NCBI GenBank assembly: GCA_036276195.1
Contig: DATBED010000103.1
Span: 1-33,819, forward strand
DNA from: DATBED01 sp036276195
GTDB lineage: Bacteria > Patescibacteriota > Saccharimonadia > Saccharimonadales > UBA4665
Direction of reading: 5' to 3'
Length of the DNA stretch: 33,819 bases
In this document: piece by piece, positions 22,306 through 29,818 of the stretch
How the letters are laid out: each line of letters starts with the position of its first letter
Position numbering within the stretch: position 1 is the first letter of the stretch
Notes under the pieces: generated by a model
The model's database searches: none
What the model saw: the letters and a program-made list of their open reading frames with translations, nothing else
What the model was told of the DNA's origin: nothing
Made by a program: the position numbers and the translations under genes

Positions 22306-25300
22306 TGGTTGTCGGCCCAGGCGCGGGCGTTCAAGAAGATTTGGAACCAGGGCGAGTCGGTGCCCCACTCCTTAGGGTGCCACGACAGCTGGCGGGTCAT
22401 GAAGGCGCGCTCGGGGTGCGGCATGATGACGGTGGCCCGGCCGTCGAAGGTTGTCAGAGCGGCGATTCCCTCCGGCGAACCATTGGGGTTAGATGGGTAG
22501 TCTTCGGTGATTTTGCCGTGATTGTCGGTGTATTGGGCGACTATTAGACCGTCTAGCATTGCCTGGCGCTGGGCTGAAAAGCTGGCGAATTCGGCCCGGC
22601 CCTCGCCGTGGGCAGTCGGCACCGGTAAAATCAATCCAGCCATGCCTTTGAACAAAATCGATGGCGTTTCATTAATTTGAGTCGTTACTAAACGGGCTTC
22701 GAATTGCTCGGAGGTGTTTTTCATGAAGCTAGGCCAGTTGGCGGCGCCCGGGATCAGTTCCTTTAGGGCAGCCAGGGCTTGGCAGCCGTTACAAACTCCC
22801 AAGCTGAAGGTGTCTGGTCGCGCAAAAAATTTACTAAATTTGGTGCGTAATTCTGGGTGGAAAAGGATGGATTTGGCCCAGCCCTCGCCGGCGCCCAGCA
22901 CGTCGCCATAGCTGAAGCCGCCGCAAGCCGCCAGGCCCACAAAGTCGTCAAGATCGTAACGGCCGCTGATAAGGTCGTTCAAATGCACGTCTATCGCCGT
23001 AAAACCGGCCTTATCGAAAGCAGCCGCCATCTCGATCTGGCCGTTGACCCCTTGTTCGCGAAAAATCGCCACCTTCGGTTTTGAGGTTGTAACTTTGGTT
23101 ATACCTCTGGTTGTAACTTTAGTTACAACCACTAATTTAGGCGATAGCCCTGCGTCTTTGTTGTCTTGAATGGCCGTGAATTCTTGCTCGGCCATGGCCG
23201 GGTTGTCGCGCAACTTTTGCAGTTGGTAGCTGGTCTCGCTCCACCAGCCCTCCAGCTGGGATCGGCTATTCTTGTAAATTTGATCGCCATCTCGTATATG
23301 AATTTCCTGCTCTTTAAGGGGGCGCCCAATTAAAATGGCATTGCTGCCGAACCGCTTAACAACTTCGCCTTCATCAGTTTCGGCGACTTGAATGACGGCG
23401 CCCAACTCTTCATTAAACAATTTTTCTAAGGTGTTGCCTGGCAGATTGGTCAGGTCTAGGTCGAGCCCACAGCGACTGGCGAAGGCCATTTCCAGCACGG
23501 TTGTCAAGAGGCCGCCGTCGGAACGGTCATGATAAGCCAGGATTTTAGCTTGCTTTTTGAGTTCAGTCAGCTTCGTAAAGAAGTCTTTGAGGATTGCCGG
23601 ATCGGCGTCGGGAGTTTCATTGCCCAGTTGATTATAAACTTGGGCTAGCGCCGAGCCGCCGAGTCGGCTGTGGCCGCTGCCAAGATCAATTAGGATTAAA
23701 GACGATTCTTGGCTGAGGTCGAGTTGAGGCGTGAGGGTTTTTTGGGCGTCTGTAACAGGAGCGAAGCCGGTGATATTGAGCGAGACGGGAGAAGTGACGC
23801 TTTTAGATTGGTCGCCGGCTTGCCAGGTGGTGCGCATGCTAAGCGAGTCTTTGCCGACTGGAATAGTCAGGCCCAGGCCAGGGCAAAACTCCTCGCCAAT
23901 GGCCTTGACGCTGTCATAAAGGTGTTGGTCTTCTTGGCCCTGGCCAACAGCCGCCATCCAGTTGGCCGACAGTTTGATATCTTGAAGCTGTTTAACATCG
24001 GCCGCGGCGATGTTGGTGATGGCTTCGCCAACGGCCATACGCGCTGCCGCCGGAGCGTCGATCAGGGCTAATGGTGGCCTCTCGCCCATGGCCATGGCCT
24101 CGCCTGCTTCGCTATCGAAGGCGGCTGCCGTAACTGCTACGTCGCTGACCGGCACTTGCCAAGGGCCTACCATTTGGTCGCGCGTGACCAGGCCGCCAAC
24201 AGTGCGGTCGCCGATGGTGATCAGGAACTTCTTGCTGCCGACGGCCGGCAACTTCAGCACCCGTTCGATCGCTTCGTCGAGCTTAATGTTTTTGAGATCA
24301 AGTTCAGTTCCCTTTTGCTGGTGGCGCTTTACCTTGCGGGTCATTTTGGGCGGCTTGCCGAATAGCACATCCAAGGGCAAATCAATTGGTTGGTTTTTGA
24401 ACAATTTGTCGTTCAGCACCAGCTGCTCAAGTTCAGTCACCTCGCCAACTACGGCGAACGGGCAGCGTTCGCGGGCGCAAATAGCCGAAAACTCTTCTAG
24501 GTCTTGTGGCGCTATGCCGAGAACATATCTTTCTTGGGCTTCATTACACCAAATCTCCAGAGGGCTCAAACCTGGCTCGGCGCTAAGAATATCCCGCAGC
24601 TCAAACACGGCGCCACGGCCGGAATCGTGCACCAGCTCGGGCAAGGCGTTGCTTAAGCCGCCGGCGCCAACATCATGGATCGTAATAATCGGATTGGTCT
24701 TCCCTAGGGCCCAGCAGGCATCAATCACTTCATTGGTGCGCCGCTCCATTTCGCCGTTACCGCGCTGCACCGAAGCAAAATCTAGGTCCTCGCTGCTAGA
24801 GCCGATGTTCATGCTGGATGAGGCGCCGCCGCCCAGGCCGATCAGCATGGCCGGCCCGCCCAGTATGATAATTTTGGCTCCTACCGGCAGCTGGTTTTTC
24901 TGAACGTGCCTGTCACGGATGTTGCCCAGGCCACCGGCGATCATAATCGGTTTGTGGTAACCCCAAAACCTATCGTTAATCTGTTCTTCGTAAGTGCGGA
25001 AATAGCCTAATAAATTCGGTCGGCCGAATTCGTTGGCGAAGCCGGCGCCGCCGATTGGCGCCTCGAGCATGATATCAAGCGCGCTGGCAATGCGGCTGGG
25101 CTTGCCGTGATCTTTTTCCCAAGGCTGGGTTGCCCCTGGTATGCGCAGGTTAGACACCGTAAAACCGGCCAACCCCATTTTGGATTTAGCGCCCCGGCCG
25201 GTGGCCGCCTCGTCGCGGATTTCGCCGCCGACGCCGGTGGCGGCGCCCGGCACCGGCGCGATAGCCGTCGGGTGGTTGTGTGTCTCCACTTTGATCACAC

Positions 25301-26147
25301 TGTGCACCGGCTCCTCGTGGTAGCCATAAACGCCGTTTTCGGCGAAAAAGCGGCCGGCCACCGGTCCTTTCACTACCGCCGCGTTATCGCTGTAGGCCGA
25401 CAGCACGTCTTGGCCGCCCTTCTCATAAGTGTTTTTAATCATTTTAAACAGGCTTTTCGGTTGTTTGACGCCGTCGATCACCCAATCGGCATTAAAAACC
25501 TTATGCCTGGTATGTTCACTGTTAACTTGGGCAAACATCATCAGTTCGACATCAGTCGGGTTACGTTTTAAGTCGTTTTTATAAACATCATAAAGATAGT
25601 CGACCTCTTCTTTCGTCATGGCCAGGGCGAGCTCTTTATTGGCCTTTAGGAGCGCTTCTTTGCCACCGCTGATATCGATGAGACTTAGTGGTTTTGGCCT
25701 ACGCGTTTCAAATAAGACCTTAGCGTCACTAAGGCTGTAAAGAACGGTCTCTGTCATACGGTCGTGCAATAACGTACTGACGTTGTCCGTACGCTGTATG
25801 GACGCTCCTAGAATGTAGTAAGCAGTTCCCCGCTCCACTCTTTCTACGCTACTGATGCCACTGTTACGCGCGATGTCGGTGGCCTTGCTCGACCAAGGCG
25901 AAATAGTGCCCGGCCGCGGCACCACTAAGTACAAAACTCCTTCGCGGCTGCCTCCAAAAGGCGAACCATAAATTAGTAACTTTTCGAGATTTTTGGAGTC
26001 GGCGGTCGTCAGTTTAGAATTTAGATTGGCAAAATGGACATATTCGGCATCAACCGACTCGATTTGAGGATCAATCGCTTGTAAGCGAGCCAGCAGTTTG
26101 CTTTTGCGAAAATCGGATAGCGCGGCTATGCCTTGGTAGACCCGCAC
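22302..26147 (-). CDS. purL: Phosphoribosylformylglycinamidine synthase, single-chain
   Basis: ATP- and glutamine-dependent conversion of FGAR to FGAM. At 1281 residues it is the large, fused form (about 1295 in Escherichia coli), so separate purS and purQ are not needed. Order: N-terminal PurS-like and linker region, two AIR-synthase-like halves (HNHPTAIAPVPGAATGVGGE in the first, VGKDSLSMRT in the second), then the glutaminase opening VAIFREQGVNGQIEMAAAF. The triad is Cys1119 (GVCNGCQ), His1244 and Glu1246 (PHPERAF), with the same spacing as in Escherichia coli. The start codon is GTG, overlapping the last base of the purM stop (TAGTG). Large single-chain PurL is typical of proteobacteria and eukaryotes, so its presence beside actinobacterial-type features is noteworthy. 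Confidence 0.97.
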   Translation of the reverse strand: MRVYQGIAALSDFRKSKLLARLQAIDPQIESVDAEYVHFANLNSKLTTADSKNLEKLLIYGSPFGGSREGVLYLVVPRPGTISPWSSKATDIARNSGISSVERVERGTAYYILGASIQRTDNVSTLLHDRMTETVLYSLSDAKVLFETRRPKPLSLIDISGGKEALLKANKELALAMTKEEVDYLYDVYKNDLKRNPTDVELMMFAQVNSEHTRHKVFNADWVIDGVKQPKSLFKMIKNTYEKGGQDVLSAYSDNAAVVKGPVAGRFFAENGVYGYHEEPVHSVIKVETHNHPTAIAPVPGAATGVGGEIRDEAATGRGAKSKMGLAGFTVSNLRIPGATQPWEKDHGKPSRIASALDIMLEAPIGGAGFANEFGRPNLLGYFRTYEEQINDRFWGYHKPIMIAGGLGNIRDRHVQKNQLPVGAKIIILGGPAMLIGLGGGASSSMNIGSSSEDLDFASVQRGNGEMERRTNEVIDACWALGKTNPIITIHDVGAGGLSNALPELVHDSGRGAVFELRDILSAEPGLSPLEIWCNEAQERYVLGIAPQDLEEFSAICARERCPFAVVGEVTELEQLVLNDKLFKNQPIDLPLDVLFGKPPKMTRKVKRHQQKGTELDLKNIKLDEAIERVLKLPAVGSKKFLITIGDRTVGGLVTRDQMVGPWQVPVSDVAVTAAAFDSEAGEAMAMGERPPLALIDAPAAARMAVGEAITNIAAADVKQLQDIKLSANWMAAVGQGQEDQHLYDSVKAIGEEFCPGLGLTIPVGKDSLSMRTTWQAGDQSKSVTSPVSLNITGFAPVTDAQKTLTPQLDLSQESSLILIDLGSGHSRLGGSALAQVYNQLGNETPDADPAILKDFFTKLTELKKQAKILAYHDRSDGGLLTTVLEMAFASRCGLDLDLTNLPGNTLEKLFNEELGAVIQVAETDEGEVVKRFGSNAILIGRPLKEQEIHIRDGDQIYKNSRSQLEGWWSETSYQLQKLRDNPAMAEQEFTAIQDNKDAGLSPKLVVVTKVTTRGITKVTTSKPKVAIFREQGVNGQIEMAAAFDKAGFTAIDVHLNDLISGRYDLDDFVGLAACGGFSYGDVLGAGEGWAKSILFHPELRTKFSKFFARPDTFSLGVCNGCQALAALKELIPGAANWPSFMKNTSEQFEARLVTTQINETPSILFKGMAGLILPVPTAHGEGRAEFASFSAQRQAMLDGLIVAQYTDNHGKITEDYPSNPNGSPEGIAALTTFDGRATVIMPHPERAFMTRQLSWHPKEWGTDSPWFQIFLNARAWADNH

Positions 26148-27244
26148 TAGCGTACCTCCAAGCTGCCGCTCTCGAAGGTTATGCCCAAAGGTTCTATGAC
26201 AACTCGCTTTGGCCCGGCTTTGACCTCACCGGCCACCCAGCTTTGAAGGCCGCAGTCGGCAGCGATTTGTTTGACCTGTTCCGCCTGATCAGCCGGAACA
26301 TAAACGGCATAACCGGCGCCCATATTGAAGTTGCCATACATTTCTGCCAAAGAATTTCCGGACTGATCGGCTATGAAATCGAAAATTTCTGCCGCTGGCG
26401 GAACTTCGCGCATAACATAGCTAAAATCGGCCTCAGCCCGCATCAATTTACGCCAACCATGACCTGTAATGTTTGATAGATAATGAATGTCTACGCCGGT
26501 CGTTTGGAGAGCTAAAACCAGCTCAGCGTAAAGATGAGTTGGATGAAGCGCCGCTTCGCCAAAAGTCTGGCCGCTTAGTAACTTGGTTTGATAACTTTCT
26601 GGCAATTGCTGGGCAATCTGGCGGATTAGGCTTATGCCGTTGGCGTGTGGTCCATTCGATTCGATTAAAACTATGGCGTCCCCGACCTGCAGATTCTCAC
26701 CTCGAACTAAATGTTCTTCTTCTTTAATGACGCCAAAGCCAGAGCCTGCAAATTCCAAGGCACCTTCAGCAACCACGCCAGGCAGAGACTGAGTTTCACC
26801 ACCGCCCCACACGGCATGCGACTTATCGCAAGCGGCTCGCCAACCTTTGATGAAATCCTCAGCCAGTTGCTTATCTGTTAGCCAAGCGTACGAACTGGCG
26901 GACCAGTAGGCATTAACTACTACTGGCGTGGCCCCGACGCTGACGAGATCATTGATAATACAAGCGACTGTATCTTGGGCAATGGCGGCGAAATGGGACT
27001 GGCTGGTTTTTTCATAAATGGCTTGGGCGATCAGGCTTTTGGTACCGAGGCCTTCTTGCACCAAAGCGCCAAATTGGTTGCCCATTTTAAAAACATAGGC
27101 CGACTCGCCGCGAGTACCCTCAACTTCGCTGAAGCCGAATGGCATATTTTTGGCAGTTGCCAGTCCTTCTTTTTGCGCCAGCACTTTCATGGGGTCCGCT
27201 TGGGAATAGTTAACAGAGTGGTGATAATCTAGCTTCTTCGCCAC
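26147..27244 (-). CDS. purM: Phosphoribosylformylglycinamidine cyclo-ligase (AIR synthase)
   Basis: Closes FGAM to AIR, the step after PurL. The 365-residue protein has QEGLGTKSLIAQ (63-74) and CIINDLVSVGATPVVV (95-110), where the family has VNDLVxxGAEP, and GGGETQSLPG (147-156), where it has GGETAEMPG. The C-terminal half has NGPHANGISLIR and ITGHGWRKLMRAE. It is longer and more divergent than classical PurM, with a WSASSYAWLTD segment after the NDL motif, but its pairing with purL supports the call. The start is GTG, 8 bases after an AAGAGGAG site. A TGCTATAAT extended -10 lies about 25 bases upstream of the start. It heads purM-purL and is divergent from purF. Confidence 0.92.
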   Translation of the reverse strand: MAKKLDYHHSVNYSQADPMKVLAQKEGLATAKNMPFGFSEVEGTRGESAYVFKMGNQFGALVQEGLGTKSLIAQAIYEKTSQSHFAAIAQDTVACIINDLVSVGATPVVVNAYWSASSYAWLTDKQLAEDFIKGWRAACDKSHAVWGGGETQSLPGVVAEGALEFAGSGFGVIKEEEHLVRGENLQVGDAIVLIESNGPHANGISLIRQIAQQLPESYQTKLLSGQTFGEAALHPTHLYAELVLALQTTGVDIHYLSNITGHGWRKLMRAEADFSYVMREVPPAAEIFDFIADQSGNSLAEMYGNFNMGAGYAVYVPADQAEQVKQIAADCGLQSWVAGEVKAGPKRVVIEPLGITFESGSLEVR

Positions 27245-27268
27245 TGGGCCGGCTCCTCTTATTGGTTA

Positions 27269-27297
27269 ATTATAGCAGAACTCACAGGTCTTGCTAA
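27269..27297 (-). promoter_or_regulatory. purM-purL promoter
   Basis: Minus strand: -35 like TTAGCA (27297-27292), 17-base spacer, perfect extended -10 TGCTATAAT (27277-27269). It gives a leader of about 20 bases carrying the AAGAGGAG ribosome site used for the GTG start. Confidence 0.6.
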
Positions 27298-27317
27298 CGC
27301 TAGACAAAGTATAGTAG

Positions 27318-27336
27318 GAATTTGCTGCGCAAATTC
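27318..27336. promoter_or_regulatory. Inverted repeat A in the purM/purF control region
   Basis: GAATTTGC-TGC-GCAAATTC, eight perfect base pairs per arm. Its core TTTGC...GCAAA recurs in repeat B 30 bases away, suggesting tandem sites for one regulator. It lies upstream of both divergent promoters. Confidence 0.5.
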
Positions 27337-27337
27337 G

Positions 27338-27346
27338 TAATCATTA
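27338..27346. promoter_or_regulatory. TAATCATTA site (copy 3 of 3)
   Basis: The reverse reading TAATGATTA matches the copies at 14083 and 19753, sharing GTTAATGATTA with the latter. It overlaps the left arm of inverted repeat B. Confidence 0.3.
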
Positions 27347-27378
27347 ACATTTGCAGAGGCAAACGTTAATGTTATCAT
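27342..27378 (+). promoter_or_regulatory. purF promoter covered by inverted repeat B
   Basis: Arms CATTAACATTTGC (27342-27354) and GCAAACGTTAATG (27359-27371) are complementary at 12 of 13 positions around AGAG. The repeat covers a -35 like TTTGCA (27350-27355) and runs into an extended -10, TGTTATCAT (27370-27378), with a 17-base spacer. A protein bound here would block purF. The right arm resembles the GCAAACGT half of the Escherichia coli PurR box, but no PurR gene is in the window and the likeness may be chance. Confidence 0.5.
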
Positions 27379-27391
27379 AAGGATAAGTAAT

Positions 27392-27436
27392 AAGCGTGGC
27401 CGCATTATCACCGATCTCACATCCCTACGCTTTTTT
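27392..27436 (+). terminator. Possible attenuator hairpin in the purF leader
   Basis: AAGCGT (27392-27397) can pair with ACGCTT (27427-27432), which runs directly into TTTTTT, an intrinsic-terminator layout with a 29-base loop. It lies in the about 80-base leader between the purF promoter and its ribosome site. A second AAGC-rich segment (27449-27458) just before the start could compete for the same arm. The stem is short, so confidence is low. Confidence 0.35.
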
Positions 27437-27466
27437 ACTTTTCATCAAAGCTTAAGCGGAGCAGTA

Positions 27467-28957
27467 ATGCCACTAGCCCATCCCCAGGACGAACTCAAGG
27501 AAAAATGCGCGGTGTTTGGCATCATCGGGCACAAATCAAGCAAGCAAACGGGCCTGGAAGCGGCCCGTTTAACTTTTTACGGGCTATGGGCGTTGCAACA
27601 TCGCGGCCAAGAGAGCTCCGGTATTGTCAGTAGCGACGGCCGGCAGCTCTATCGCCATGCCGCACAGGGCCTGGTGGCAACCGTTTATCGCGAAGAAGAT
27701 CTGGAACAGTTGCCCGGCCACCTGGCCATTGGCCACAACCGTTATTCTACTTCTGGTGGGGCTGACGACTGCTTCAACCAACCTTTCGTAGATCATAAGC
27801 ACGATATTGCCCTGGGCCATAACGGCAATCTGCCCGATATGACTAAGTTGGAAGGCTTCCTCAAGCGGCGTGGCGTCAGTCTTGACAAGAAAAACGATTC
27901 CTCGATGATGGTGGCTGCCATTAGCTGCTACATGGATGATGGTCTTACGTTTGTCGAAGCCATCAAGCAAGCCTGGCCCCTGTTCACAGGGGCCTTTTCA
28001 ATTGTGGCTATGGATAAGAATACGCTGGTAGCCTTTCGCGACGAATGCGGCATACGACCCCTGTCGATCGGCACTTTGGACGACGCCTACGTGATAGCCA
28101 GTGAAACCGCTGCCTTCGACACCATTGGCGCGACTTTCTTACGCGATGTCGAGCCCGGCGAGCTGGTAGCGATAGACGATGCCGGAAATCTAAGATCGGA
28201 ACAGGTCCGACCGAGCAACCTCAAGCTCGACATTTTCGAGATGGTTTACTTCGCGCGGCCCGACAGCCAACTGCTGGGTCGGACGATCGACATAGTCCGT
28301 CAAGACTTTGGCCGCATTATGGCCCAAGAGTTTCCGATCGAAGCCGACGTGATCGTGCCGGTGCCCGACTCCGGCATTCCGGCGGCACTAGGTTATAGCC
28401 AGGCCAGTGGTATTCCCTTTGAAATGGCGCTGATCAAAAATCGCTATATTCACCGCACTTTTATTCGCCCGACATCCGAGCTGCGCGAACGCGACCTCAA
28501 AATAAAACTAAATCCTATCATTGATTTGTTGAAGGGCCAGAGGGTGGTTTTGGTCGATGACTCGATTGTGCGCGGCACAACCATGCGACATCTGGTATCG
28601 ATGATTTTCGAAACCGGTGCCAAAGAAGTGCACCTGATTATCACTTCACCGCCAGTCCGCCACCCGGATTTTTACGGTATCAACACGCCGCGCCAAGCCG
28701 AGCTGTTAGCCGCTTACATGACTATCCCTGAAATGCGCGACCACGTCGGAGCTACTAGTCTACACTTCCTGTCGTTCGACGGCATGATTGAGGCCACCGG
28801 CCTGCCGGCCGACAATTTCAATACTTCACATTTCAGTGGAGAATATCCGATTGATATTGGTAAGCACAGCAAAGAGATTGTCAAGCTGGGGTCCGGTGAG
28901 GTGCTGCCTAGCACCAGTTACGAGCCGGTCGAACTGGCAACCACAAAAACCAGATGA
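27467..28957 (+). CDS. purF: Amidophosphoribosyltransferase
   Basis: First committed purine step: PRPP plus glutamine to phosphoribosylamine. The 496-residue protein starts with a 13-residue propeptide before the catalytic nucleophile Cys14 (KEKCAVFGIIGH), so self-processing is expected. The glutaminase domain has GLWALQHRGQESSG (39-52), and the PRPP loop is VVLVDDSIVRGTT (360-372). Its layout follows the Bacillus-type enzyme. However, the cysteines that hold the 4Fe-4S cluster there are absent: SPPVRHPDFYGI and NTSHFSGEYP have no Cys, and YFARPDS lacks the one before it. Thus it should be cluster-free and oxygen-tolerant. GGAG lies five bases before the ATG. It overlaps purN by 4 bases (ATGA). 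Confidence 0.97.
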   Translation: MPLAHPQDELKEKCAVFGIIGHKSSKQTGLEAARLTFYGLWALQHRGQESSGIVSSDGRQLYRHAAQGLVATVYREEDLEQLPGHLAIGHNRYSTSGGADDCFNQPFVDHKHDIALGHNGNLPDMTKLEGFLKRRGVSLDKKNDSSMMVAAISCYMDDGLTFVEAIKQAWPLFTGAFSIVAMDKNTLVAFRDECGIRPLSIGTLDDAYVIASETAAFDTIGATFLRDVEPGELVAIDDAGNLRSEQVRPSNLKLDIFEMVYFARPDSQLLGRTIDIVRQDFGRIMAQEFPIEADVIVPVPDSGIPAALGYSQASGIPFEMALIKNRYIHRTFIRPTSELRERDLKIKLNPIIDLLKGQRVVLVDDSIVRGTTMRHLVSMIFETGAKEVHLIITSPPVRHPDFYGINTPRQAELLAAYMTIPEMRDHVGATSLHFLSFDGMIEATGLPADNFNTSHFSGEYPIDIGKHSKEIVKLGSGEVLPSTSYEPVELATTKTR

Positions 28958-29640
28958 AACCACGCGTCGCCATCCTAGCATCGGGGGGCGGAACCACGGC
29001 CGAAGCCTTTATTCGCGCCAACCAGCGCGGTGAGATTAGCGTTGACGTCGGTTTGGTGATTGTTAGCCGCCAAGATGCTGGCATCTTCGAGCGCATTGCC
29101 AACCTGAACCGCGAGTTCGGCCTAAGCATCGAAACCGTTTTGATTAATAGTAAAACCCATCCATCCCAAGGTGATGAAGTTGAAGTAAAAGGTCGGCAAA
29201 CCGTGGCGGAAGAGCAAGCCATACTTGAAACTTTGACGAATGGTAATTTTGACCTCATTGCGCACATGGGCTATATGAAGCTAGTCGGTCCACGCGTAGT
29301 AAAAGCTTTTGGCTGGCAGCCAGAATATACCAGCATTTTTCAAGCCATGGAAGTTAATACTCATCCCGGGCTTTTACCTGATACGGCAGCTATGTATGGC
29401 GAAAAAATCCAAAGTTATGTGCTCGACCAGCATTTACCTTATGGCGGTCAAACTTTACATATAGTTGCCGAGGCTTATGATGACGGCCCAATAATTGCCG
29501 AACACCGGGTGCCCGTTGAGCCGGACGACACTGCCGACTCGCTGTTCGCCCGCGTCCAAGCCGTCGAAAAACAATACTTGCCAAAAGACATCGCAGACTT
29601 TATAAAAGCCCGCCACGCCTACCTCGCCGCTAACAAGTAG
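28954..29640 (+). CDS. purN: Phosphoribosylglycinamide formyltransferase
   Basis: Transfers formyl from 10-formyltetrahydrofolate to GAR. The 228-residue protein keeps the catalytic Asn135 and His137 in VNTHPGLLPDT and Asp176 in AEAYDDGPII. The opening ILASGGGTTAEAF replaces the usual SGxGSNLQA, and an insertion of about 20 residues follows SIETVLINSK. Together these make it longer than the usual about 200 and place it in a divergent PurN group. Coupled to purF by an ATGA overlap. The next gene, purD, follows after a 178-base structured gap, so purFND may be one transcription unit. Confidence 0.92.
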   Translation: MKPRVAILASGGGTTAEAFIRANQRGEISVDVGLVIVSRQDAGIFERIANLNREFGLSIETVLINSKTHPSQGDEVEVKGRQTVAEEQAILETLTNGNFDLIAHMGYMKLVGPRVVKAFGWQPEYTSIFQAMEVNTHPGLLPDTAAMYGEKIQSYVLDQHLPYGGQTLHIVAEAYDDGPIIAEHRVPVEPDDTADSLFARVQAVEKQYLPKDIADFIKARHAYLAANK

Positions 29641-29659
29641 GCTTAGGGCTCAAGTAACG

Positions 29660-29767
29660 CTGCGGATTTTATGCGTTATTTGTTATATTCCTTATCTGTT
29701 ATTTTATAACAAATATGTTATAGCGGAACAGATATCATTTATGCATTAAAAAGCATAAATTCCACAG
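29660..29767 (+). promoter_or_regulatory. 108-base nested inverted-repeat element before purD (candidate structured RNA)
   Basis: Outer arms CTGCGGATTTTATGC (29660-29674) and GCATAAATTCCACAG (29753-29767) pair at 13 of 15 positions. Inside, TATTTGTTATA (29677-29687) and TATAACAAATA (29705-29715) pair perfectly over 11 bases. A third pair, TATCTGTT (29693-29700) with AACAGATA (29727-29734), crosses the second, as in a pseudoknot. GCATAAAT can alternatively pair with ATTTATGC at 29737-29744, which would open the outer stem. The layout suggests a switching RNA leader in purF-purN-purD read-through mRNA; a mobile miniature element with terminal repeats is the alternative, though no target duplication is seen. 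It matches no riboswitch I know. Confidence 0.45.
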
Positions 29768-29771
29768 TGGG

Positions 29772-29796
29772 CTAAACACCTAGTTTAGGGTAGAAT
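29772..29796 (+). promoter_or_regulatory. Possible purD promoter with adjacent inverted repeat
   Basis: CTAAAC-ACCTA-GTTTAG (29772-29788) is a perfect 6-bp inverted repeat ending two bases before a -10 like TAGAAT (29791-29796). No good -35 is seen. Transcripts from here would have a leader of about 16 bases containing the AAGGAGG ribosome site (29808-29814), five bases before the purD ATG. Confidence 0.4.
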
Positions 29797-29818
29797 ACTT
29801 TTCATACAAGGAGGAGCG

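Noticed and set aside
24010..24903. 297-codon plus-strand frame opposite purL
   Set aside because: Antisense shadow of purL with low-complexity Ser/Arg/Pro composition and no domain.
27379..27466. Known purine, ZTP or PRPP riboswitch in the purF leader
   Set aside because: None of the conserved core sequences of those classes could be recognised; only a simple stem with a T run is present.
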